Origin: Chloroflexota bacterium
Lineage (GTDB): Bacteria > Chloroflexota > Limnocylindria > Limnocylindrales > CSP1-4
Length of the DNA stretch: 51,382 nucleotides
NCBI GenBank assembly: GCA_017853275.1
Contig: JAFMJV010000019.1
Span: 1-51,382, forward strand
Reading direction: 5' to 3'
Position numbers and translations under genes: made by a program. Shown here in pieces: positions 1 to 8,980 of the stretch (position 1 is its first letter; every line of letters starts with the position of its first letter). The notes below the pieces were generated by a model. The model had not been told where the DNA came from. It worked only from the letters and a program-made list of their open reading frames with translations, and made no database searches.

Positions 1-3000
1 CCGCCTCCGAATAGGCCGGGTCATCCAGCCCGGTGAGGGAGAGCGGGCCACCCGCAAGCAGGGCGGAGCCGAGGTCGACGTGCGGCGCAGCCGGCGACGG
101 CGCGCAGACCGTGTAGGTGAAGGTGTCGGTGCCGAAGAAGCCGGCGTCCGGGGTGTACGTGTACGTCCCGTCCCCGTTCCAGGTCACGGTGCCGTTCGCG
201 GGGTCCGAGGTCTTCGCGAACGTCGAACCGGCGGCATAGGTGTCACCGGTCGTGACGTCGCCGTCGGTGAGCGGGGTCTCGAACGGGGTCGTGTAGTCGT
301 CATCGACCGCGTTCGGCCCCACGACGATCGTCTCGGTGGCCGTCACGCAGATGATCGAGCACATCTCGTAGGTGAAGGTGTCCGTTCCCGAGAAGGTGGG
401 ATCCGGCGTGTACGTGTAGGTCCCGTCCGCGTTGAAGACGAGGGTCCCGTGCGCCGGCTGGGTCGTCGCCGAGAAGGTGGCCCCGGCGGGGACGCCGTCG
501 CCGAGCTTCACGTCACCCGTGGTGAGCGCGGTCCCGAAGGGGGTCGCGAACTCGTCATCCACCGCGTAGGGCGGGTTCTGGCCGAGCGCAGCGACGGGGT
601 TGGCGGGCGCCGTGAGGCCATTCGTGGCGCTGCACGTCCCGAGACGGACATCGTCGAGGATCAGCTCGGACGGGCGCGTGTCCGGTCCGGGATCGTTCGC
701 GTCCGCGTGGCCCCAGCTGCGGAAGGCGATCTGGACGGTGGAGGCGGTGGCCACGAAATCGAGCGTGAGGTACCGGCTCGTGGGGTCGATCGTGAAGTAG
801 ATGCGGTGGTAGCCGGTGAGATCGACGGCGGCGAGGCCGGTGTCCGGGTAGCCCGAGCCATCCCGGCCTTCACCCGTGACCCAGAACTGGAGCCGGTAGC
901 GCGCGCCCGTCACGAGGCCGGAGACCGACTGGCCGAGGGAGACGGGCGTCGTGGCGTCGCCGAAGACCTCGTTCGGCGGGCTGATCGTGATCGCGCTCAT
1001 CGCCACGCCGTCCGCGTTGAAGGCGAGCGGGTTCTGGATCCCGCCGCTGCTCAGGACGGCCGTCCCCGAGTCCTGGCGCCAGCGCCCACCGGTCCCGTTG
1101 CCGAAGTAGACCATCGACCCATCCGCGGTCGGCGGCTGGACGCCGTGCGCGTAGACGTACCCGTCGCCCCAGCTCGCGTATGTGTCCGTCCCGCCGCCGG
1201 ACGCCGTCCATCCCTGGACGAGGACGGGGGTGCCGCCGCGATCCGTGCCCGGCACGAGACCCGCGTAGGTCTGGGTCGTGACCATGTCCGTCCCATCCGC
1301 GGCGTACGTGAAGTCGCCGTTGACGATGTACGAGATACCCCGGCCGAAGAGGGTCGCCCCGGTGATGCTGGCGATGCCGGTCTCGAGGAGGTTCGCGGTG
1401 CCGTCGCAGGAAGCCGGCGGCAGGCCGACGACGATCGTCTCGGTCGCCGTGTCGCAGACCGCCTGGTTCGGAGCCGGGGCACAGACCCTGTAGGTGAAGC
1501 TGTCCGTGCCGCTGAAGCCGTTGTCCGGCGTGTAGGTGAAGGTGCCGTCCGGGTTCCAGGCCACGATGCCGTCCGCCGGATCGGTGAGCTTCGTGAAGGT
1601 CGATCCGGCCGGATAGGTATCGGCCGTCTTCACGTCTCCGGTCGTCAGCGGCGTCTCATAGAGCGTGGCGTAGGTGTCATCCACGGCGATGACGCCCACG
1701 TTGATCGTCTCGGTGGCGGTGTCACAGAGCGTCTCGTTCGGAGAGGGCAGGCAGACCTGGTAGGTGAAGGTATCCGCGCCTGCGAAGTCCGTGTTCGGGG
1801 TGTAGGTGAAGGTCCCATCCTGGTTCCAGGTGACGGAGCCGTTCGCCGGATCGGTGAGCTTCGTGAAGGTGGCGCCGGCCGGGTAGGTGTCGCCCGTCTT
1901 CACGTTGCCGGTCGTCATCGGGACGCCGATCCCCGTGGCGTAGCTGTCATCCACGGCATCGGGCCCCACGACGATCGTCTGGGTCGCGCTCTCGCAGCCG
2001 ATCATCTCGACGCCGGTCACCACGAGCGTCACGGATCCGTTCGGCTGCCAGTGGTTCCAGACCCCGAAGTCCACCAGGTAGCGTTCACCGGCGGTGACCG
2101 CGTGGGAGTACGACAGGCTCCCCGGGAGATCCGCGTAGTTCCACGCGCCGCCGATGTACCCCGACGGGCCGTAGAGGTAGACGTCCGGACCCGTCGAGTC
2201 GACCGGATCGACGGTCATGGTCATCGTCCCGGAGGAGGTCGGGTAGACCTGGACGGTCCGGTAGAAGAAGCTGCCGGTGACCTGGGCCGCGGTCAGCGTG
2301 TACTCACCGTTCAGGTAGGGGGCGAACTCGTCCCCACCCCATCGGTCTCCCAGGTACGGCACCGTGGGACGGCAGACCCGGTAGGTGAAGGAGTCCACGC
2401 CGCTGAAGCCCGGGTCCGGCGTGTAGGTGAAGGTCCCATCCGCGTCGAAGGCGACCGTCCCGTTCCCCGGATCGGTGAGGTTCCGGAAGACCGAACCCGC
2501 GGGGTAGGTGTCGCCGGCGGCGGCGTCGCCGGTCGTCAGCGCCGTGCCGAAGGGCGTCGTGTAGCCGTCGTCCACGGCATTCGGCCCGACCTCGATCGAG
2601 ACGGTGGCCGGGACACAGATGATCTGGCAGACCTGGTAGCTGAACGTGTCCGTACCGGAGAACCCCGGATCGGGCACGTAGGTGAAGGTCCCGTTCGCGT
2701 TGAAGGTGAGCGTGCCGTTCGCCGGATCGGACGTCTTCTCGAGGGTGGAGCCGGTGCGAAGCGCGTCGTTCGGGGTGACGATCCCGTTGGTGACGGTGGT
2801 CTGGAACGCCGTCCGGAAGGTGTCGTCGAGGGCGAACGGGACCTTGGTGCCCAGGACCGGCACGGTCACGGGGGGCGGTGTCATCCCGCCCATCCCGTCG
2901 CACAGGCCGAGCTTCACGTCATCGAGGACGAGCTCGGTGGGGTTGGTGCTGGACGTCATGGGGATGAGCGCATCCGCGTGACCCCAGCTCCGGAAGGCGA

Positions 3001-6000
3001 CGGTCACGGAGGGGGCGGTGGCCACGAACTCGAGGGTCACGTACCGGCTCTCGCTCGGTACCGTGAAGAAGGTCCGGTGGTAGCCGCTGATGTCCACCGC
3101 CGCGAGTCCCGTGTCCAGGTAGCCGCCGGTCGCCCTCCCCTCGCCGGAGACCCAGAACTGGAGCCGGTACCGGCCCCCTTCCAGAAGACCCGAGATCGTC
3201 TGGGCGACGGTGACCGGTGTCTCCGGCGTCCCGTAATCCACTCCGCCACGCTCCTGGGATCGAGCCGGATAGACGGTGGCCGCGCTCATCGCCACCCCGT
3301 CCGCGTTGAAGGTCATCGGGAAGGTGACACCCTGGGTGGTGTACGTGATCGTCTGGACACCGGTCCGGGGATCCGGGCCCCACTTCGCCAGGACCGCGTT
3401 CCCGAAGTAGACCCCGGAGCGGTCGGCGGTGGGGGCCTTCACCGCGAGGGCTCCGTTGACGATGTCGCCCCAGTAGGCGTAGGTCAGCGTGCCGCCGCCG
3501 CTCGCCGTCCAGCCGCGGATCGGCACGACCGTGCCGCCACCCGTGGTGCCGGGCACGAGGCCGTTGCGGGAGAGCTCGTAGCTCATGTCCGTGCCGTCCA
3601 GCGCGTAGGTGAAGTCGCCGTTCACCACGACGGAGAGCGCGTCATCCATGAGCGTGGCGCCCGAGATGCTGCGCAGACCGGTCTCGAGGAGGTTCGCCGT
3701 GCCGTCGCAGTCCACCGGCGGGGAGAGGACGAGGATCGTCTCCGTCGCCGTGTCGCACGACGTCTCATCGGGCGCGGGGGCGCAGATCCGGTAGGTGAAG
3801 CTGTCGAAGCCGCTGAAGCCCGTGTCCGGCGTGTAGGTGAAGGTACCATCGGCGTTCCAGGCGACGATCCCGTTCGCCGGATCGGTCACCTTCTCGAAGG
3901 TGGAGCCCGTCATGAGGAGCGCGCCCGCGGACGCGTCACCCGTGGCCAGCGCCGTCTCGAAGGGCGTCACGTAGTCGTGGTCCTCGGCGGCGATGCCGAC
4001 CTTGATCGTCTCGGTGGCGGTGGAGCAGTTGAGGAGCCCGACGCCCGAGACGTCGACCTGCAGGACGCTCGGCACCGACTCCAGGTAGACGCTGAGGTAG
4101 TAGACCCGCCCGAGCTCCACGTTCGCCGTGACGGCGACGTTCGCGCCGGGGCTCCCGTAGGTCGAGGAGATCGTCGTCCCGACCGGATCGAGGATCCGGC
4201 TCCAGTAGACCTCCTTCTCCACGGACGGCAGGGTGAGCGTCAGGGAGCCGGTGGCGCCGGGGAGGACCTTGAGCAGGACGAGCGGTGAGGCGTAGAGCGC
4301 GGAGTAGGCGGGGTCATCCAGCCCGGTCAGCGAGAACGGGATGGTGAGGAGCCCCGCCGATGCGAGATCCACGTAGGGTCCGCCGTCCGTGGACTGCGTG
4401 CAGACCGAGTAGGAGAAGGTGTCTGTGCCGATGAAGCCGGCGTTCGGCGTGTAGGTGAAGGTGCCGTCGCCGTTCCAGGTGACCGCACCGTTCGCCGGAT
4501 CGGTCAGCTTCGTGATCTCGGCACCGGCCGGATAGGTGTCCCCGGTCGTCACGTCGCCGCTGGTGAGCGGGGTGTCGAACGGCGTCCGGTAGCGGTCGTC
4601 CACCGCGTTCGGCCCCACGATGATCGTCTCGGTGGCCGTCACGCAGACGATCGAGCACATCTGATAGGTGAACGAGTCCGTCCCCGAGAAGCCGGGATCC
4701 GGCGTATAGGTGTAGGTCCCGTCCGTGCTCAGCGCCAGCGTGCCGTGCGCCGGCTGGCTGGTGGCCGTGAAGGCGGCACCGGCGGGCACCCCGTCACCCG
4801 TCTTCACGTCACCCGTGGTGAGCGCGGTCTCGAACGGAGTGGCCGCTTCGCCGTCCACCGCGAAGGGCGGGTTCTGACCGAGCGCGGGGACCGGGCTCGC
4901 CGGCGCGGCGAGGCCGTCCGAGGCGCTGCACCGACCGAGCCGGACATCATCGAGGATGAGCTCGGTCGGTGAGGTGTCCGAGGCCGACGTCAGCTGGTTG
5001 ACATGGCCCCAGGAGCGAAAGGCGACGGTGGTCGTGGACGCGGTGGCCACGAAGTCGATCGTGAGATACCGGCTTGTGGAGGGGATCGTGAAGTAGGCGC
5101 GGTGGTAGCCGGAGATATCGACGGCGGCGAGGCCGGTGTGCGGGTAGCTGGAGCCGTTCCTTCCCTCCCCCGTGACCCAGAACTGGAGGCGGTATCGGGT
5201 CCCGGCGGTCAGCCCCGAGATCGCCTGCGAGAGGGAGACCGGTGTGGCCGCGGTTCCGTAGAACGAGGGGTCGTTGGCGACCGGAGTGACCGTGATCGAG
5301 CTGAGGGCGACACCATCCGGGTTGAAGGCGAGCGGGTTCCGGATGCCGTTGCTGGTGTACACGATGGACCCCGAGGCCTGTGACCAGGTCGCGCCGGTCC
5401 CGTTCCCGAAGTAGACCATCGCGAGGTCCGCGGAGGGAGCCGCCACGCCATTCCCGACCCCGCTCCCCCAGCGCGCATAGGTCTGGCCGCCTCCGCCGGC
5501 GGCGGTCCAGCCTCGGATGCCCAGCGGGGTACCCCCCCGGGTCGTGCCCGGAACGAGCCCTGCTTCGACCCCCACCTGCGACATGTCGGTGTCATCCACC
5601 GCGTAGGTGAAGTCGCCGTTCACGATGAAGCTGCCGCTCGTGGCGACAAGGGTCGCGCCGGAGATGCTGGCAAGGCCGGTCTCGAGGAGGTTCGCGGTGC
5701 CATCGCAGCTGGTGGGGGCGGGGGTCGCCGTGGGCGCCGGGGTCGGGGTGGGCTGCGAGCCGCTCACCGTGGGGGTGTAGGTGGACGAGGCCGGCTGGCT
5801 GTAGCTGCTGAGGACGCTATAGGTGACCGGATCCGGGGTGCCGGTGTAGGCGCCGTCCGCGGTGAAGGTGACGGTGCCACCGCTCAGGCTGTAGGTCCCC
5901 ACGCCGGTCACGGTGATGCTCGTGGCGGTGCAGCCGGGCGCGACCTCACCGGTGTCGCAGAGGCGCACCGTGCCGGACGCGAAGCTCGTACCGGCCCCTG

Positions 6001-8641
6001 GCGTGTCGTTCGCGAGCAGGTCGATCGACTGCGGGCTCGCGCCGGAGGTGGTGTCCGGTGCGGCGGTCGGATCCGGGAAGGGATCCCCGGCGCGGCTGAA
6101 GTAGCCGTCCACCGTGGCGGTCTCGCCGGCAGCGACGGTCACCTGCGAGATCATCTCGCCGATGGTGCCCGCGGCCGATCCGCACCCACCGTATCCCTGG
6201 CCCGGGTATTCGCACCAGGTCTGGACGGAGCTCCACGCGCCGGATGCGGCCTGCCAGTTGCGGAACCGGACCTTGTAGCTGCCGCCGGCGATCCCTCCGA
6301 ATGAGTAGGCACCGTTCGCGTCCGTGGTCGCGGTGCCGATGACCGCGTCGTTCGCGCCGAGGAGGGCGACGGGGGCGCCCGGCCCGAAGGCGACATTCCC
6401 GTTCCCCCAGGTCCGGCTGGCGCCGGAGATCGTGGCGCCGAGCTGCACGGTGGGCGTATACGTGGAGGTCGCGTACTGGCCCTTGTCCGTGAGGACGCTG
6501 TAGTCGAGCGGGTCCGGCGTCCCGGTGAACGAGCCGACCGCCGTGAAGGTGACGGTGCCCGACGAGAGCGCGTAGGTGCCGACCCCGCTGATCGTCACCG
6601 TGGTCGCGACGCACGCGGGTGCGACCTGGGGAAGCGACGCGCCCGGGTCACAGAGCCGGACGGAATCGGCAAGGAGGGTGGTCCCGGCACCCGCGGTGTC
6701 GTTCGCGAGGAGATCGACCGACTGCGGGGTGATCCCCACCCCGGTCGAGGTGTCGGCGACCGCCGTGGGGCTGGCGTTCGCCGAGCCCACGTTGTTGAAG
6801 TAGCCGTCGAAGGTGGCGGTCTCCCCTGCCGCGAGGGTGACCTGCGAGGTCATCTGCCCATACGACCCACCCGTGGTGGCGCAGCCGCCATACCCCTGGG
6901 AGGGGAGCTGGCAGTAGATCGTCTGGGACGACCACGCGGCGGTGGGCGACTGCCAGCTGCGGAAACGCACCTGGTAGGTCCCGGCGGGAAGGCCTCCGAA
7001 CGAGTAGGTCCCCGCGGCGCTCGTCACCCCCACGGCGAGCTCCGTGCCGCTCCCGTCCAGGAGCGTGACGGGCGCCCCCGGCCCCTGGTAGCCGTTGCCG
7101 TTCCCCCACTCGCGGCTCGCCACATCGATCGTGGCGCCGGCCGCAACGGTGGGCGTATAGGTGGCGGTGGCGTACTGGCCCTTGTCCGTGAGCACGCTGT
7201 AGTCGATCCCGGTGGGCGTACCCACGAACGAGCCGAGCGGGTTGAAGGTGACCGTGCCCGAGGAGACGGAGTAGGTGCCGACCCCGGAGACGGTCACGCT
7301 CGTGGAGACGCACGCCGGCGCCGTGGTCCCCGGCGCGCAGAGCCGGAGCGTGGAGGGAAGGAAGCTGGTCCCCGCACCGGCGGTGTCGTTCGCGAGGAGG
7401 TCCACCGACTGGGCGGCGATCCCGGTGCCGGAGGTCGTGTCGGCGACCGCGGTGGGATCGGGATAGGTCGTCCCGGACCGGTCGAAGTACCCGTCCACGG
7501 TCGCCGTGGCACCGGCGTTCACGGTGATCGTGGTCGTCATCACGCCGTAGGAACCGGTCGTCGGCGGGCAACCACCGTAGCTGCGGTTCGCGTCAGCGCA
7601 GTAGACGGTGTTCGAGGTCCAGTAGCTCGTCGCGGTCTGCCAGCTGCGGAACCGGACCTTGTACGTGCCGCCGTTGAGCCCGGTGAACGCGTACGACCCG
7701 TTCGCGGCGGTCACTGCGGCGGCGAGCTCGTTGCCGTTGCCGTCCAGGAGGAGGACAGGGGCGCCCGGGCCCTGACCGCCGTTCCCGTTCCCCCATTCGC
7801 GAGAGGCGCCGGAGATCGTGGCGCCGGCATCCACCGTGGGGGTGTACGTGGAGGTCGCGTACTGGCCCTTGCTCGTCAGGACGCTGTAGGCGATCCCGGT
7901 GGGCGTCCCGCTGTAGCCCGAGACGGCCGTGAAGCCCGCCGTGCCGGTCGCGTCCACCATGTACGTGCCGACCCCCGGGACGGTGACGCTCGTGGAGACG
8001 CACGCAGGGGCCGTCTCCGTGGCGCTGCACAGACGGACGGTATCCACGAGGAAGGTCGTCCCGGTGCCAGCGGTGTCGTTCGCGAGCAGGTTCACCGACT
8101 GCGGCGTGGTGCCGATCGCGCTCGTCGTGTCCGCGACGGCGGCCGGGTCGGGGTAGATCGGGGTGCTGCTGCTGAAGTAGCCATCCGCCGTCGCGGTCTC
8201 GCCGGGGCCGACGGTCACGTTGGAGACCATCACCCCGTACGACCCGGACGCCGATCCGCAGCCCCCGTAGCCCTGGCCGGTGTACGAGCACCACGTCTGG
8301 ACCGAGGTCCAGACCTTGGAGGCGCTCTGCCAGCTGCGGAAGCGGACCTTGTACGAGCCCGCCGCGAGCCCGGTGAAGGAATAGAGGCCGTTCACGTCCG
8401 TGACGGCCGCCGCGAGCTCGTTCCCGCTCGCATCGAGGAGGAGGACCGGGGCGCCCGGGCCCTTGTAGCCGTTGCCGTTGCCCCACTCGCGGCTGCCGCC
8501 GGAGATCGTGGCGGTGGACTGGGCGCTCACGGGCCCGGTGAGGCCCCCGAGGACCGCCCCGAGCGCGAGCGCGAGACCGAGGAGGGCAGAGGGAAGGGAG
8601 GCGCGGCGAGACGCGCGCCCGCGCGAGCCCCCGAACCCCAT
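1..8641 (-). CDS. Giant secreted modular adhesin-like protein, C-terminus beyond window
   Basis: One uninterrupted frame runs from an ATG at 8641 to the window edge (at least 2,880 codons). The first codons give a basic stretch, a Leu/Ala/Gly-rich core and a PVSA^Q signal-peptidase site, so the protein is exported. Residues about 41-960 hold four copies of a Cna-B-like domain (SREWGNGNG, GPGAPV, YKVRFRSWQ) each followed by a CshA-type fibril repeat (VDLLANDTAG, YSVLTDKGQYAT, TYTPTV). A Pro/Thr linker follows. Then come three super-modules of a carbohydrate-binding-like domain (CDGTANLLETG to LILDDVRLG), cadherin-like Ig repeats (GTFTYTPDPGFSGTDSFTY) and a pre-peptidase-C-like spacer. Paired Cys residues in the repeats suggest disulfides. 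A GTG six bases upstream (8647) is an equally possible start; an AGGTGGAG ribosome site precedes both. The family resemblance points to surface adhesion or sugar binding; ligand and anchoring mode cannot be seen. Confidence 0.85.
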   Translation of the reverse strand, partial: MGFGGSRGRASRRASLPSALLGLALALGAVLGGLTGPVSAQSTATISGGSREWGNGNGYKGPGAPVLLLDASGNELAAAVTDVNGLYSFTGLAAGSYKVRFRSWQSASKVWTSVQTWCSYTGQGYGGCGSASGSYGVMVSNVTVGPGETATADGYFSSSTPIYPDPAAVADTTSAIGTTPQSVNLLANDTAGTGTTFLVDTVRLCSATETAPACVSTSVTVPGVGTYMVDATGTAGFTAVSGYSGTPTGIAYSVLTSKGQYATSTYTPTVDAGATISGASREWGNGNGGQGPGAPVLLLDGNGNELAAAVTAANGSYAFTGLNGGTYKVRFRSWQTATSYWTSNTVYCADANRSYGGCPPTTGSYGVMTTTITVNAGATATVDGYFDRSGTTYPDPTAVADTTSGTGIAAQSVDLLANDTAGAGTSFLPSTLRLCAPGTTAPACVSTSVTVSGVGTYSVSSGTVTFNPLGSFVGTPTGIDYSVLTDKGQYATATYTPTVAAGATIDVASREWGNGNGYQGPGAPVTLLDGSGTELAVGVTSAAGTYSFGGLPAGTYQVRFRSWQSPTAAWSSQTIYCQLPSQGYGGCATTGGSYGQMTSQVTLAAGETATFDGYFNNVGSANASPTAVADTSTGVGITPQSVDLLANDTAGAGTTLLADSVRLCDPGASLPQVAPACVATTVTISGVGTYALSSGTVTFTAVGSFTGTPDPLDYSVLTDKGQYATSTYTPTVQLGATISGASRTWGNGNVAFGPGAPVALLGANDAVIGTATTDANGAYSFGGIAGGSYKVRFRNWQAASGAWSSVQTWCEYPGQGYGGCGSAAGTIGEMISQVTVAAGETATVDGYFSRAGDPFPDPTAAPDTTSGASPQSIDLLANDTPGAGTSFASGTVRLCDTGEVAPGCTATSITVTGVGTYSLSGGTVTFTADGAYTGTPDPVTYSVLSSYSQPASSTYTPTVSGSQPTPTPAPTATPAPTSCDGTANLLETGLASISGATLVATSGSFIVNGDFTYAVDDTDMSQVGVEAGLVPGTTRGGTPLGIRGWTAAGGGGQTYARWGSGVGNGVAAPSADLAMVYFGNGTGATWSQASGSIVYTSNGIRNPLAFNPDGVALSSITVTPVANDPSFYGTAATPVSLSQAISGLTAGTRYRLQFWVTGEGRNGSSYPHTGLAAVDISGYHRAYFTIPSTSRYLTIDFVATASTTTVAFRSWGHVNQLTSASDTSPTELILDDVRLGRCSASDGLAAPASPVPALGQNPPFAVDGEAATPFETALTTGDVKTGDGVPAGAAFTATSQPAHGTLALSTDGTYTYTPDPGFSGTDSFTYQMCSIVCVTATETIIVGPNAVDDRYRTPFDTPLTSGDVTTGDTYPAGAEITKLTDPANGAVTWNGDGTFTYTPNAGFIGTDTFSYSVCTQSTDGGPYVDLASAGLLTIPFSLTGLDDPAYSALYASPLVLLKVLPGATGSLTLTLPSVEKEVYWSRILDPVGTTISSTYGSPGANVAVTANVELGRVYYLSVYLESVPSVLQVDVSGVGLLNCSTATETIKVGIAAEDHDYVTPFETALATGDASAGALLMTGSTFEKVTDPANGIVAWNADGTFTYTPDTGFSGFDSFTYRICAPAPDETSCDTATETILVLSPPVDCDGTANLLETGLRSISGATLMDDALSVVVNGDFTYALDGTDMSYELSRNGLVPGTTGGGTVVPIRGWTASGGGTLTYAYWGDIVNGALAVKAPTADRSGVYFGNAVLAKWGPDPRTGVQTITYTTQGVTFPMTFNADGVAMSAATVYPARSQERGGVDYGTPETPVTVAQTISGLLEGGRYRLQFWVSGEGRATGGYLDTGLAAVDISGYHRTFFTVPSESRYVTLEFVATAPSVTVAFRSWGHADALIPMTSSTNPTELVLDDVKLGLCDGMGGMTPPPVTVPVLGTKVPFALDDTFRTAFQTTVTNGIVTPNDALRTGSTLEKTSDPANGTLTFNANGTFTYVPDPGFSGTDTFSYQVCQIICVPATVSIEVGPNAVDDGYTTPFGTALTTGDAAAGDTYPAGSVFRNLTDPGNGTVAFDADGTFTYTPDPGFSGVDSFTYRVCRPTVPYLGDRWGGDEFAPYLNGEYTLTAAQVTGSFFYRTVQVYPTSSGTMTMTVDPVDSTGPDVYLYGPSGYIGGAWNYADLPGSLSYSHAVTAGERYLVDFGVWNHWQPNGSVTLVVTGVEMIGCESATQTIVVGPDAVDDSYATGIGVPMTTGNVKTGDTYPAGATFTKLTDPANGSVTWNQDGTFTYTPNTDFAGADTFTYQVCLPSPNETLCDTATETINVGVIAVDDTYATLYETPLTTGDVKTADTYPAGSTFTKLTDPADGIVAWNPDGTFTYTPDNGFSGTDSFTYRVCAPAPNQAVCDTATETIVVGLPPASCDGTANLLETGIASITGATLFGRGISYIVNGDFTYAADGTDMVTTQTYAGLVPGTDRGGTPVLVQGWTASGGGTDTYASWGDGYVYAHGVQPPTADGSMVYFGNGTGGRWRQDSGTAVLSSGGIQNPLAFNADGVAMSAITISPPNEVFGDATTPVSLGQSVSGLVTGARYRLQFWVTGEGRDGSGYPDTGLAAVDLTGYHRIYFTIDPTSRYLTLDFVATASTVQIAFRSWGHADANDPGPDTRPSELILDDVRLGTCSATNGLTAPANPVAALGQNPPYAVDDEFATPFGTALTTGDVKLGDGVPAGATFSATTQPAHGTLVFNADGTYTYTPDPTFSGTDTFTYEMCSIICVTATETIVVGPNAVDDDYTTPFETPLTDGDVTTGDTYAAGSTFAKTSDPANGTVTWNGDGTYTYTPDAGFFGTDTFTYTVCAPSPAAPHVDLGSALLAGGPLSLTGLDDPAYSEA
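605..1411 (-). repeat. Carbohydrate-binding-like domain, copy 3 of 3
   Basis: This third copy keeps the CDGTANLLETG start, MVYFGNGTG, RYRLQFWVTGEG, TGLAAVDLTGYHR and FRSWGH signatures and ends at LILDDVRLGTC. It is followed by two cadherin-like repeats and the beginning of a third spacer domain, cut by the window edge. The super-module therefore probably continues outside the window. Confidence 0.65.
2890..3715 (-). repeat. Carbohydrate-binding-like domain, copy 2 of 3
   Basis: This is the second copy of the CDGTANLLETG...LVLDDVKLG domain in the giant surface protein. It keeps the VYFGN, RYRLQFWVSGEG, TGLAAVDISGYHR and FRSWGH signatures. It differs mainly in its middle loop, where extra residues precede the TPVTVAQ strand. 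Confidence 0.65.
4905..5713 (-). repeat. Carbohydrate-binding-like domain, copy 1 of 3
   Basis: This segment begins CDGTANLLETG and ends at LILDDVRLGRC. It contains a VYFGNGTGATW motif, a GxTAGTRYRLQFWVTGEG strand pair and FRSWGH before the final strand. The pattern of an N-terminal asparagine/glycine-rich sheet and a closing LDDV strand resembles galactose-binding jelly-roll domains of the DUF642 or choice-of-anchor type. Copies 2 and 3 lie downstream in the same protein. Confidence 0.65.
5765..8520 (-). repeat. Four tandem copies of a ~690-bp Cna-B + CshA module
   Basis: Boundaries lie near 8520, 7835, 7150, 6435 and 5765. Each unit starts with an ATISG-type strand and the SREWGNGNG or SRTWGNGN motif, runs through a GYFxxxG...PDPTAVADT segment, and ends in TYTPTV. 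The first half resembles Cna-B/SdrD B-type stalk domains, the second the CshA-type fibril repeat. The four copies differ at many residues but keep the Cys pair in the CshA half and a Cys pair in the Cna-B half. Confidence 0.8.
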
Positions 8642-8716
8642 CCTCACTTGCTCCACCTCGAGATCCGCGTCCCGGCAGGATCCACGGCGCCTCCCGCGGC
8701 ACACCGATGCGCGCGA

Positions 8717-8754
8717 CAGGGCCCCGTGACTTCCGTGACCGCCACGGGGCCCTG
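8717..8754. promoter_or_regulatory. 12-bp perfect hairpin between divergent genes
   Basis: CAGGGCCCCGTG at 8717-8728 is the exact reverse complement of 8743-8754, with a 14-nt loop. It lies 70 nt upstream of the giant surface protein gene and 227 nt upstream of the flavoprotein gene, so it is not placed as a terminator of either. It may be an operator or part of a 5' leader of the minus-strand gene. No T-rich tract follows on either strand. Confidence 0.5.
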
Positions 8755-8794
8755 CGCCCGCTGGGGCGAGTCTCGCGGCGGGGGGGCCGAACGG

Positions 8795-8823
8795 CATCCG
8801 TAGGGACTACGGATGGCCCTACG
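8795..8823. promoter_or_regulatory. Overlapping palindromes with CGTAGGG heptamers (candidate operator)
   Basis: CATCCGTAG at 8795-8803 is the exact reverse complement of 8807-8815 across three bases. A second, overlapping inverted repeat pairs CGTAGGG at 8799-8805 with CCCTACG at 8817-8823. A third CGTAGGG lies at 8905-8911. Paired heptamers in this spacing are typical of NarL/LuxR-type response-regulator sites, which is only an analogy here. The rest of the 333-bp divergent region (8648-8980) shows no gene. Confidence 0.45.
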
Positions 8824-8980
8824 TAACCTCGGGACCGTGGGTCACGCCGGACGCCCGCCGCGGGAGCGACGTGACCTTCGGCCCGCGGGAACGGTCCCCC
8901 CGTCCGTAGGGGAGCCGCGCGGCGGGGCGGCATCGTGGCGATGGGCGGCGGAGGGACCGCCGCCGGCAGCCGAGGCCCCC

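Noticed and set aside
80-4288. 1,402-residue plus-strand open frame
   Set aside because: It is the antisense of the giant surface protein. Its product is a repetitive Arg/Gly/Val-rich sequence with no domain, while the minus frame gives coherent repeats and a signal peptide.
1-8641. Repeated DNA that could be taken for a CRISPR array or transposon repeats
   Set aside because: The repeats are hundreds of bases long, in frame and diverged at the protein level, so they are coding domain repeats.
8648-8980. Possible tRNA or small RNA gene in the divergent region
   Set aside because: I found no cloverleaf or CCA end; the inverted repeats are better explained as regulatory.
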